Shown here piece by piece: positions 34,889-42,721 of a DNA stretch of 64,000 bases; the first letter of the stretch is position 1; every line of letters begins with the position of its first letter. The notes beneath the pieces are model-generated. The model did not search any database. It was not told the origin of the DNA and saw nothing but the letters and a program-made list of their open reading frames with translations. The DNA comes from an uncultured Myxococcales bacterium (lineage in GTDB: Bacteria; Myxococcota_A; UBA9042; CAIXZC01): contig CAITUV010000032.1 in NCBI GenBank assembly GCA_903895725.1, positions 1-64,000 of the forward strand. Direction: 5' to 3'. A program made the position numbers and the translations under genes.

Positions 34889-37360
34889 TCACTCCTCCTG
34901 TGCGGGGGGGGTCGCCCCGGTCCCGCTCCAGATCCGCTTGCGGGGGATCATCGGCAGCACGGGCTGGTTGGCCCGCATCTCCCGGCGCGGTGACGTACCG
35001 GGCATCCGAATGATCCGCCCCGCTTCGGGCAGCTCCCGCTCCGTGCTGCGGCCCCGCTCGTTCGGGTCCGGCTCGACCGCCTCGCGATCGGATCCCGGTT
35101 GCCGACGCTCGTCCACGCGCCCCCGATCCCGGGCGGGAGGCACGGGCTGGCGGGATGTCTCGTCGCCCGTCGAGCGCCCGTCCGCCCCGCCGTTGAGCCG
35201 GGCTTCACGGGCCTTGAGCGCTTCCGCATCCCTCACCTTGCCCGCATCGCGGCCCGGTGCGGGCTCCTTCCCCTTGTCCAGCTCCTTGAGCTTCTCGATG
35301 GGCCTGCCCTTCTCGCCTTCCCTGGCTGCGTCAGGCTCCTTTCCGGTCTTGACCTTGCCCTTCTTGGCCTTGCCCTTCTCGTCCTTCCCCTTTGCCGGCT
35401 CCTTCCCCTTGTCCTCCTTGACCTCCCCTTCCTCCTTGGCCTCGCCCTCGTCCTTCTTGGCATCCTTCTTGGGACAGGCGACGGTGAACTCCACCGTGAA
35501 CCGCCACCATCCCTCTTTGCCCGCCGTGGCTTTGAGCATCTCCTGCTTGGTCCGCTGGACGTTGTGGAAGCAGGAGTGCTGAGACAGCATCGTCAGGAAC
35601 AGGTCCATGGTCGCAACCGACGAGGCGTTCCCCGTGAACTCCACGGCCCCTTCCCCCATGGCCGCTCGGCTGGCCCCATCGATGCGAACCTGCGTAGCCT
35701 CCAGGTGGTGGACGATGGCCTGCGGGACTCCCGGAGCCGGCTCGGCCCCCGGCACGGGATTGCCGTCCGGTCCGACGGGCACTCCGGGGACCGCACCCGG
35801 CTGCGCAGGATCCCCCGGTGCTCCAGGAGCACCCGGAATCGGCGCCGGGGCCGCACCGGCAAGGGCCGGGTCGGAAGGAACCCCGGGCGCGGGCGCCATA
35901 CCCGCCGCCCCGGGATCTGCAAGCACCGGCCCCCCCGCCTCCGGAGGCACCACTCCGGCCCCATCGGCAGGAGGCACGACGGCTGGAGCCTGCTCTCCCG
36001 TCGGCTGACCGTCGATGCGGGCCATGATGTCCGCAACCTCCCAGTAGATGTCGTGTGCCGTCAGATCCGGAAACACGGTCCACACATCCGAGGAAGGAAC
36101 TTCCTCCAACCGGGCCAGGATCTCCTCCCAGTCATCCAGCTCCTCTCCCAGGATCTTCCCGGAAATCTCCATCAGCTCGGCCCGGAGCTGCTCCTCCTGC
36201 TCCAGCACCGACTGGTATCGCATCACCTGCGGAGTCGCAAACGCCGCCAGGAAGAACAGCGCCATCACCGCAAGATAGATGATGCGCCCGCGCACGAAGC
36301 GGAAGTCCCCCTGGTAGCCCCATTCCCCCTGGCGGAAATTCACCCGGATCGCATCCGTGCCTCGCACGGCCGCATACCCGGCCGCCAGGCCCGACACGAA
36401 CTGGAGCCCATCCCCGTCCACTCCGTGGCTGACCTTCAAGAGGGACGGATACAGCAGCGTCACCGGCTTGCCCAACATCTCCTGGAGGCATGCATCGATT
36501 CCGCCCAGGCAGGCCCCGCCTCCGAACAGGTAGATCTCCTCCGGCTCCATCTCCGCCCGGAACGTGTGCCGCAAGTCGCGGGCAACGGAGCGAAGCGCCT
36601 CCCGCAGGCAGTCGGCGGCCTCCTGGACCCTGCCCACCGCCGTCCCCTCACCGGCCGGATAGAGGTGCGTATCCCGCTTGAGCCGCTCGGCCTCGTCCAT
36701 CGCCACCGAGAACTTCTCCGCCAGTGCCCGGGTCAGGTCATACCCGCCCGACAGAATCACGCGGGCCCCGGCAAAACGTCCCCCGCGTACCAGCGTCACC
36801 ACCGTCTTTCGATGCCCGAGGTCCACGAAAGCACACGTCCGGGACGGGGCCTGGAGCAGCAGCTCCACGAGCCGGCCGTTGGAGACTGCCTGGTGAGCCA
36901 GCACCCTCGGATCGATGTTCAGGGTCTCGAAAAGCTCCCGCTGCTCCTCCATCTCCCGATGCGATACCGCAGACGCAAACACATGGCTCCCGGCCTTGCT
37001 CCGGGAGAGCACCAGGTAATCCGCAATCATGTCCTCCGCTGCCATGGGCAGGTGGTTCTCCAGCTCAAAGAGGAGCACCGAATCGATGCGCGCACGGTCC
37101 ACGAACGGAAGCTCGAAGCTCCGGTTCAGCGGCTTCTCCGCAGGCATCACGACTGTCACAGCGTCCCCGGCCAGCCGCTTCCCGGGCAGCAGGTCGCGGG
37201 CTGCCTTGAGCTGTTCCGTCCGCCGGGTCTTCGTCTCGTGCGCGGAGCTCAGCACCACCTCCTGCGCCGCCGAAACTCCGTACCCCAGCAGGGGCACGCG
37301 GGCCGTCACGCATTTGGCCGAGTAGCTCCCGATGTCCAGCACCTGAACCTTCTGCGCCAT
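34889..37360 (-). CDS. gspL: type II secretion protein GspL, PilM-like actin fold, with very long tail
   Basis: The protein has 823 residues, about twice the usual length. Residues 1-340 are the cytoplasmic actin/PilM-like domain (VLDIGSYSAKCV, FVDLGHRKTVVTLVRGG, LFGGGACLGGIDACL) that binds GspE. A membrane helix follows (about 350-372, GRIIYLAVMALFFLAAFATPQ). The periplasmic part has a Pro/Gly/Ala-rich insertion (about 445-535), a folded ferredoxin-like segment with MDLFLTMLSQHSCFHNVQRTKQEML, and then a Lys/Glu-rich and Arg-rich tail of about 200 residues. The tail is highly charged and probably disordered; other GspL proteins end soon after the periplasmic domain. It adjoins gspM. Confidence 0.9.
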   Translation of the reverse strand: MAQKVQVLDIGSYSAKCVTARVPLLGYGVSAAQEVVLSSAHETKTRRTEQLKAARDLLPGKRLAGDAVTVVMPAEKPLNRSFELPFVDRARIDSVLLFELENHLPMAAEDMIADYLVLSRSKAGSHVFASAVSHREMEEQRELFETLNIDPRVLAHQAVSNGRLVELLLQAPSRTCAFVDLGHRKTVVTLVRGGRFAGARVILSGGYDLTRALAEKFSVAMDEAERLKRDTHLYPAGEGTAVGRVQEAADCLREALRSVARDLRHTFRAEMEPEEIYLFGGGACLGGIDACLQEMLGKPVTLLYPSLLKVSHGVDGDGLQFVSGLAAGYAAVRGTDAIRVNFRQGEWGYQGDFRFVRGRIIYLAVMALFFLAAFATPQVMRYQSVLEQEEQLRAELMEISGKILGEELDDWEEILARLEEVPSSDVWTVFPDLTAHDIYWEVADIMARIDGQPTGEQAPAVVPPADGAGVVPPEAGGPVLADPGAAGMAPAPGVPSDPALAGAAPAPIPGAPGAPGDPAQPGAVPGVPVGPDGNPVPGAEPAPGVPQAIVHHLEATQVRIDGASRAAMGEGAVEFTGNASSVATMDLFLTMLSQHSCFHNVQRTKQEMLKATAGKEGWWRFTVEFTVACPKKDAKKDEGEAKEEGEVKEDKGKEPAKGKDEKGKAKKGKVKTGKEPDAAREGEKGRPIEKLKELDKGKEPAPGRDAGKVRDAEALKAREARLNGGADGRSTGDETSRQPVPPARDRGRVDERRQPGSDREAVEPDPNERGRSTERELPEAGRIIRMPGTSPRREMRANQPVLPMIPRKRIWSGTGATPPAQEE

Positions 37361-37364
37361 GCCT

Positions 37365-38552
37365 CTACTCCCTCCAGTACGAGATCTTCCCGGTGGACGT
37401 GTCCAGCACCGCAGTGATGCTCCGCTCCACGTTGCCCGACTTCCCCTTGGCCGTCACCCGCCAGACCCGCCCGTGCGTCCCCACCTTCTTCTCCAACGCT
37501 GCGGTATCCAGCGGCAGCTCCTCGCCAAGGAACGCGGACAACTTCCCGAAGAAGCTCACGAACGACTTCGCACTCGAAAACGGCGGCGTGAACATCTTGT
37601 TCTTCACCTGCCGGCACATCTCGAAATACTCTCCGACGATGTCGATGGGTGCAGGCAACCCCGATGCGCGGAGCTGCGGGTTGCACAGCAGCTTGCCCGC
37701 ATCCGCCAGGTGAGCACAAACCAGCCCCTTGATGACCTCGAGGTCGGCCGCGTTCACGTTCAGCTTCTCGGTGTTGTACACCGTGACCTTGTCCTTGAGC
37801 AGGCAGTAGATTCCATCGGTCACGCCGTCCACGTATCGGAGTTCCTCGACGGTGTCGTATTTCGCGTTCTTCACCTTGTAGCCGTACTTCGAGTACCGCC
37901 CGCCCCCTTCCCCGGCCCCTCCCTGACTCTCGATCACGATGCCCTGCTCGACCTGCGTCTTGTTGTCGTCAGGATCGGCCCAGTCGATGATGGCCGCAAT
38001 CACCTCGTCGACCTTCCGCTCGTTCTCGTTGTACGCGTCGCTGGCGAACTGCTGCATGAACAGCCCCCGAAGCTGCGTGTAGAGGGACTGCTTGTCCGCC
38101 GTGTTGTTGACCCCGTTGAGGTTGATCTTCCCGTCCTCCAGCCCCACTTCGCAGGAGAACTCCTGCCCCTCCGGCATCCCCAGCCCATCCAGACCATGGA
38201 AGTCCATGAGGTCCATCCCGTACAAGGAGAACTTGCCGCTCGAGAACCCCTGGCACAGCGGCTCGATGGCCCGCCAGATCTCGATCTGCTGCGTGTTCAT
38301 CCCCCCCAGGAACGAGGCATACATCCCCAGCACCTTGTCCACGACCTCCTTGGCCTCCAGCGTGAACAGGGCCAGCATGATGCCCGACCGGGCAGCAAAG
38401 TACGCCTGCACCTCCCTTTGCGCATGGTGCGTCATACCCACGTGGATCTTCGTGTTGTAGGAGAACTCGGCCACCGCCACCGACAGCACGGCCACCGCGG
38501 TCAGGACGACCACCAGTGCCACACCCCGCTGTCCTCCCCATTCGCCCTTCAC
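37365..38552 (-). CDS. gspK: type II secretion minor pseudopilin GspK
   Basis: The protein has 395 residues. The short positively charged leader MKGEWGGQRG is followed by the hydrophobic pseudopilin helix VALVVVLTAVAVLSVAVAEFSYNT with the atypical cleavage region of GspK (no Glu5). The large globular part contains GKINLNGVNN, AIIDWADPDD, YDTVEELRYVDGVT and VYNTEKLNVNAAD, matching the alpha-domain and calcium region of GspK. It caps the pseudopilus tip with GspI and GspJ. The gene starts nine bases after gspJ and ends four bases before gspL. Confidence 0.93.
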   Translation of the reverse strand: MKGEWGGQRGVALVVVLTAVAVLSVAVAEFSYNTKIHVGMTHHAQREVQAYFAARSGIMLALFTLEAKEVVDKVLGMYASFLGGMNTQQIEIWRAIEPLCQGFSSGKFSLYGMDLMDFHGLDGLGMPEGQEFSCEVGLEDGKINLNGVNNTADKQSLYTQLRGLFMQQFASDAYNENERKVDEVIAAIIDWADPDDNKTQVEQGIVIESQGGAGEGGGRYSKYGYKVKNAKYDTVEELRYVDGVTDGIYCLLKDKVTVYNTEKLNVNAADLEVIKGLVCAHLADAGKLLCNPQLRASGLPAPIDIVGEYFEMCRQVKNKMFTPPFSSAKSFVSFFGKLSAFLGEELPLDTAALEKKVGTHGRVWRVTAKGKSGNVERSITAVLDTSTGKISYWRE

Positions 38553-38561
38553 GGCCTTCTC

Positions 38562-39320
38562 CTACCAGTTGAACGCGTCCCGCATCTGCATCTGCACGTC
38601 AGTCTGGAACGGGTAGTCATTCCCGTCTTCGTCCCGCAGCGTCAGCCGCACCCGCACTCTCGGAGGCAGCTTGAACGTGTCCTCGTCCGTCGGTATCCCC
38701 GAGACCTTCTTCACGAGGTTCGCCGTCTTCTCGGCTTCCTTGTCGAGGAAGATCGGGTCCGTATCTTCGAGCTCCGCCTTCCACTCGTCGGTCCAGTCCT
38801 CCGCAATCGGATCCCAGTACTCGAACTCCAGCTTCTTGACCCCTTCGGCCAGCACGTCCTCCTCGCCCCCCTTCTCGGGGCGGTCATCGATGAACGTCTT
38901 CTCCCGGCGCAGCAGACGCTTGCTCTTCACCTCGTAGGTCACCACCCCCTGGTCCGACTCGGGTGTCTCCGGGAACCAGCGGTAATGCCCGACGTACGTG
39001 AACGTAATCTCGTCTTCCCGTCCGAGGAACAGCGTCTCCCGGTTCTTCTCCAGCACACTGACGTGCTTGGAGAGGAACGCATTGGTCAGATCCCGGGAGA
39101 TCTTGCTCATCGCCACCATCCCCGCATGGTAGATGGCCTGGGTCTGCTCCGCGGTCTTCTGCGCCCGCAGCGTAACGGCCACGGTGGAGTAGATCAGCGC
39201 CGCCACCATGGTGAGAATGCCCACCGCCACCATGGTCTCGACCAGCGTGAATGCGGCGGAGTCGGCAGGTCGAAGCCAGACGCCCGCGCTCCGCGGGATG
39301 ACCGGAACGGGTTTCCTCAC
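38562..39320 (-). CDS. gspJ: type II secretion minor pseudopilin GspJ
   Basis: The protein has 252 residues. GTG 39320 overlaps the gspI stop (GTGA) and is preceded by GGAGG, so it is chosen although the open frame reaches further up. The prepilin helix AAFTLVETMVAVGILTMVAALIYSTV with the F-T-L-V-E methylation site lies near residues 20-45. The C-terminal domain includes ITFTYVGHYRWF, LEFEYWDPIAEDW and LPPRVRVRLTLRDEDG, as in GspJ. It is a component of the pseudopilus tip. The upstream part of the open frame is only an artefact of the Gly-encoding repeat in gspI. Confidence 0.92.
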   Translation of the reverse strand: MRKPVPVIPRSAGVWLRPADSAAFTLVETMVAVGILTMVAALIYSTVAVTLRAQKTAEQTQAIYHAGMVAMSKISRDLTNAFLSKHVSVLEKNRETLFLGREDEITFTYVGHYRWFPETPESDQGVVTYEVKSKRLLRREKTFIDDRPEKGGEEDVLAEGVKKLEFEYWDPIAEDWTDEWKAELEDTDPIFLDKEAEKTANLVKKVSGIPTDEDTFKLPPRVRVRLTLRDEDGNDYPFQTDVQMQMRDAFNW

Positions 39321-40189
39321 CGTCCACCTCCGCTGCTGCCGCCACCGCGGTCGCCACCACCGCCGCCACCACCGCCGCCACCACCACCACCGCCTCGGTC
39401 GCCCCCACCGGTCGGGTCCGGGAGCAGCCCGGCACCGCCCAGAACCTCCTGGGCATCCTCGACCTCCTTGAGCTGCTGAAGCTGTTCTTCCGGCAGCGAC
39501 GTGATGTAGGTCACGACGGCAAAGTCGCGGGCACCGAACGCCCCTTCGTTCCAGGACAGGGTCACCGTGAGCTGGCGGGTCCGGTTGCTCACCTCCTCCA
39601 GCACCTTGGGCACGAACGACTGGATCCCCATGAACCCCATGATCATTGCACCGAGGTTCACGTTGCACAACGACATCAGGGCCTCCCCTTCAGGCCCCAG
39701 GAATGGCATCAGGAAGGCGAGCCCCGAGAGATCCATGCCGCCCAGTGCCTGGTTGCTGCCGGACATGAGGCCCTGCACCGTGCTCGACACCCCCTCCCGG
39801 TCCCCGGCCTGGAGCGCACCGAGCCCTCCCTCCCCCATCAGCCCGCCGAAGCTCTGATCCACCAGCGCCTGCATCTGCTCCGGCTCCAGGTCGAGCCGCT
39901 TGAGGTCATACCGGCACTTGAACGTGTCGTCGAACGGCTCGGGCACGTCGCAATCCCGGTCTTCGAGCGCGTTCTCCGGGAATCCCTCCCGCTTGTACTC
40001 CTCTTCGATGTCGAAGATGATCGATCGGATGAGCAGCGCAGCGGCCTGCCCGCGCTTGATGAGCACCGAACCCTGCATGCTGGCCTGCTGGGCGGACATG
40101 ATGGCCGTCATGGCAATCGCCAGCACGGCAATCGCCACCATCATCTCGAGGAGGGAGAACCCCTCTTCCTGCCGTCCGGCCCGCATCAT
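39317..40189 (-). CDS. gspI: type II secretion minor pseudopilin GspI with poly-Gly tail
   Basis: The protein has 290 residues; ATG 40189 overlaps the gspH stop (ATGA). The cleavage site and helix are GFSLLEMMVAIAVLAIAMTAIMSAQQ (from about 10). The family normally has only about 120-130 residues. Here an internal insertion (about 75-185, with GLMGEGGLGALQAG and a cluster of Met/Gly) and a C-terminal tail with 14 consecutive glycines broken by DRGGG make it much longer. The tail is encoded by a GGT/GGC-rich repeat (39321-39405). The Gly run may be a flexible end or recent slippage product. It forms part of the tip with GspJ and GspK. Confidence 0.9.
   Translation of the reverse strand: MMRAGRQEEGFSLLEMMVAIAVLAIAMTAIMSAQQASMQGSVLIKRGQAAALLIRSIIFDIEEEYKREGFPENALEDRDCDVPEPFDDTFKCRYDLKRLDLEPEQMQALVDQSFGGLMGEGGLGALQAGDREGVSSTVQGLMSGSNQALGGMDLSGLAFLMPFLGPEGEALMSLCNVNLGAMIMGFMGIQSFVPKVLEEVSNRTRQLTVTLSWNEGAFGARDFAVVTYITSLPEEQLQQLKEVEDAQEVLGGAGLLPDPTGGGDRGGGGGGGGGGGGGGDRGGGSSGGGR
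39321..39405. repeat. GGN triplet run coding a poly-Gly tail in gspI
   Basis: A run of CCACCGCC-type triplets on the plus strand (GGT/GGC on the coding strand) reaches the last bases of gspI and covers the ribosome site of gspJ. It creates long spurious frames in other phases. Confidence 0.85.
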
Positions 40190-40920
40190 TTCTTCGTCAG
40201 CTCCTTGGAATCCAGCTCCTCGGTATGCACGAATCCGGTCCCCTGCAGCGCCTTGACCTCCACCGTGAACGTGTCCTCGCCGTCGGTCAGCCAGACCAGT
40301 GCCCTCTCCCCGGTTCCGTCCGGAAAGAAGTAGATCGACTCGGTCCCGTCCTCGACCACGGTCTTGTTGTGCCGGGTCATGATTCCGACGAACTTCACGC
40401 CGCCCGGAAGGGTCTCTTTGCGCACCCGCTTGTCGACCACCTCCTTGCCGGCCACGATGGAATCGTCCTCTTCTTCGGCTGCAGCCCCCTCTTCCGCCCC
40501 TGCGCCGGGCTTGCGGCCGGAGAGATCGGGGCCGCTCTGCTTCTTCCCGTCGTCAAGCAACTCCGTCCCCTGGCACTCCCCCTTCTCCTCGACTTCCTCC
40601 ACCAGATAGGTCCCATCGGTCACGTTGATGACGACCCGGTGCACCTTGCCCTTGAGCGTCGAAAGGTTGTACGCGTACCGGATCATCCCCGACAGCCGGT
40701 TGCACGACGACACGAGCCGTGCCCCGAAGATCCCGCCGATGGCAGGAGCCATGGCAACGGTGATGAGCCCCACGATGGCCAGCACCACCATGATCTCGAC
40801 GAGGGTGAGACCTTGCTGCGAGGCCCGCCAGCGGGTCGCCCGCTTTCGCTCCAGCTCCACAACGCTCTCCCGTGCGACCCGCATCTGTGCCCTTCGCATC
40901 TGGAAGTTCCCGGAGATCAA
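40186..40920 (-). CDS. gspH: type II secretion minor pseudopilin GspH
   Basis: The protein has up to 244 residues. The frame opens at TTG 40920, directly after the gspG stop. ATG 40899 or ATG 40884 (with GAAGGG five bases upstream) are equally possible starts, giving a leader of 23-36 residues before the pseudopilin helix. The helix GLTLVEIMVVLAIVGLITVAMAPAIGGIFG has the canonical Gly-cleavage and Glu5. The globular part has RLSGMIRYAYNLSTLKGKVHRVVI and YFFPDGTGERALVWL, as in GspH. An acidic loop with GAEEGAAAEEEDD interrupts it. Its position between gspG and gspI is the standard one. Confidence 0.9.
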   Translation of the reverse strand: MISGNFQMRRAQMRVARESVVELERKRATRWRASQQGLTLVEIMVVLAIVGLITVAMAPAIGGIFGARLVSSCNRLSGMIRYAYNLSTLKGKVHRVVINVTDGTYLVEEVEEKGECQGTELLDDGKKQSGPDLSGRKPGAGAEEGAAAEEEDDSIVAGKEVVDKRVRKETLPGGVKFVGIMTRHNKTVVEDGTESIYFFPDGTGERALVWLTDGEDTFTVEVKALQGTGFVHTEELDSKELTKK

Positions 40921-40921
40921 A

Positions 40922-41350
40922 TCACTCGCCTGTTTCTTCCTCGCCGAGGCAGAGGTCGTCGTCCGTGCTCTCTTTCTTGTCCGGGCCGCTGGTGCACAGT
41001 TTGAACCCGTCCCCGTCCACCGAATAGATCCACTTCTTCTTCCAGGGGTCCTTCAGGTCCGCCTTCTTGAGCGCCCCCTTGCCCTTCTTCGACGCACTCT
41101 TGGTCAGGTCGTCCAGAGAGGACGGGTACTCGTCGTGCTTGGCGTAGTACATCTCGAGCACCGACCCGATCTTCTCCAGGCTCACCCGAGCCGCATCCAC
41201 CTTGGCCTCGGCCAGGTAGTTCATCACCCCGTAGCCAACAGCCGACATCACGATGCCGATGATCGCGATCACGACCATGATCTCGATCAGCGTCATGCCC
41301 GACTGCCCCTTGCGGAGCAGGTCCCGGACCAACTTGACTCTCGCCTTCAT
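40922..41350 (-). CDS. gspG: type II secretion major pseudopilin GspG
   Basis: The protein has 142 residues. ATG 41350 is preceded by GGGAGGG and gives a normal leader (MKARVKLVRDLLRKGQSG) before the conserved helix MTLIEIMVVIAIIGIVMSAVGYGVMNYL with Glu at mature position 5. The C-terminal part has YPSSLDDL and DPWKKKWIYSVDGDGFKLCTSGPDKKESTDDDL, the calcium-binding loop of GspG. This is the main subunit of the pseudopilus fibre that pushes substrates through the secretin. The gene lies 12 bp after gspF. Confidence 0.95.
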   Translation of the reverse strand: MKARVKLVRDLLRKGQSGMTLIEIMVVIAIIGIVMSAVGYGVMNYLAEAKVDAARVSLEKIGSVLEMYYAKHDEYPSSLDDLTKSASKKGKGALKKADLKDPWKKKWIYSVDGDGFKLCTSGPDKKESTDDDLCLGEEETGE

Positions 41351-41361
41351 GATTCCCTCCC

Positions 41362-42708
41362 TCATCCCTTGAGAAGCTCGTTCATCTGAAGCATCGGCGT
41401 CAGGATCGCAAACACGATCAAGGCCACCGCAATGCCCATGCACAGGATCATCAGGGGCTCCAGCAGCGACGTCAGCACCGTCAGCTTGGAATCCACCTGC
41501 ATCTCGTACGCGCTCGACACGTTGTCGAGCATCTCCTCGACCTGGCCCGACTGCTCCCCCACCGCAATCATGTGGACTACCATGGGGGGAAAGTGCCCGC
41601 TGCGCTCCAGCGGCCGGGCCAGGGAATCACCCTCCTTGACCGCAAGCTTTGCCTCCTCCAGCACCTCTTCCAGCACCTTGTTGCCCACCACGTGCTTGAC
41701 GATCTCCAGGGCCGTGATGATCGGCACGCCGCTCTTGAGCAGCGTGCCCAGCGTCCGGGCAAAGCGAGTGATCGCCACCATCCGGAGCAGCTGGCCGAAC
41801 AGCGGGATCTTCAGGACGAAACGATCCCACTGCGCCCGCCCCCGCTCGCCTGTCCGATAGCGATTGAACGCCCAGATGGCGAACACGATGCTGGCAGCGG
41901 TCACGTGCCACCAGTTCTGGAAGTAGTCGGATACCGCAATCAGGGCCCTCGTCAGGAAGGGCAGCTTCTGCCCCATGTCGGTGAACATGGCAGTCAGCTT
42001 GGGGACGACGAACATCATCATGAGGCTCACGATGATCACGCCCACCCCCATCATGACCATGGGGTAGGTCATCGCACCGATGAGCCGCGACCGGAGCCGA
42101 GCCTGCGCCTCGGTGAAGTCTGCAAGCCTCGAAAACACGATGTCCAATGTTCCCGACGATTCCCCGGCCCGGACCATGTTCACGTACAGATCGTTGAACA
42201 CGTTCGGGTGATCCGCCATGGCATTGCCGAGCGACTTTCCCTCGGTCACGGCCCGCCGGATCTCGTTGAGGATCCGCTGCAGCTGCACGTTGCCCGTCTG
42301 CTTCGATACCGCTGCGATGCAGTCCACGACCGGAATGGCAGCCTTGAGGAGAGTGGACATCTGCCGAGTCACCTCGGCCAGCTCCATCACCTTGACCCGC
42401 TTGCCCAGCCGCAGCCCTCCGCTCCGGGATGACGGCTCTCCCGCAGAGGCAGCGGCGCGCGGCCCCGGTCCCCGGCGGACCGACTCCCCGCCGCCACCGG
42501 AACCGCCGATGCCGCCGGAGCTACGGGAAACCCCACTGTGCGACGGACCCTCTCCGGCCTCGGTTCCTCCCTCCGCAGTCTTGTATCCCGACAGGAAGAT
42601 CCCCTGCTTGCGAAGCGCATCCTTGAGGGCCCGCGGGTTGTCCGCGTCGAGGACCCCCTTGACCGCCCGGCCGTTGCTGCCAACCCCCCTGTACTCGTAG
42701 ACCGGCAT
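41362..42708 (-). CDS. gspF: type II secretion inner-membrane platform protein GspF
   Basis: The protein has 448 residues. It starts MPVYEYRGVGSNGRAVKGVLDADN, followed by a Ser/Gly-rich linker (about 45-98) that is longer than usual. Two T2SSF domains contain LTRQMSTLLKAAIPVVDCI, MVRAGESSGTLDIVFSRLADF, and in the second half ARTLGTLLKSGVPIITALEI and MIAVGEQSGQVEEMLDNVS. Three membrane helices lie between and after them. GspF anchors the ATPase GspE to the platform. It is transcribed between gspE and gspG. Confidence 0.95.
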   Translation of the reverse strand: MPVYEYRGVGSNGRAVKGVLDADNPRALKDALRKQGIFLSGYKTAEGGTEAGEGPSHSGVSRSSGGIGGSGGGGESVRRGPGPRAAASAGEPSSRSGGLRLGKRVKVMELAEVTRQMSTLLKAAIPVVDCIAAVSKQTGNVQLQRILNEIRRAVTEGKSLGNAMADHPNVFNDLYVNMVRAGESSGTLDIVFSRLADFTEAQARLRSRLIGAMTYPMVMMGVGVIIVSLMMMFVVPKLTAMFTDMGQKLPFLTRALIAVSDYFQNWWHVTAASIVFAIWAFNRYRTGERGRAQWDRFVLKIPLFGQLLRMVAITRFARTLGTLLKSGVPIITALEIVKHVVGNKVLEEVLEEAKLAVKEGDSLARPLERSGHFPPMVVHMIAVGEQSGQVEEMLDNVSSAYEMQVDSKLTVLTSLLEPLMILCMGIAVALIVFAILTPMLQMNELLKG

Positions 42709-42721
42709 CCAGCCCCCCGGC

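Noticed and set aside
35099..37417. 772-codon plus-strand open frame opposite gspL
   Set aside because: Antisense shadow; the gspL frame has all expected motifs and operon context.
38562..39668. Upstream extension of gspJ to 39668
   Set aside because: The extra codons come from the Gly-coding repeat of gspI read in another phase; GTG 39320 with its GGAGG site and overlap with the gspI stop is the better start.
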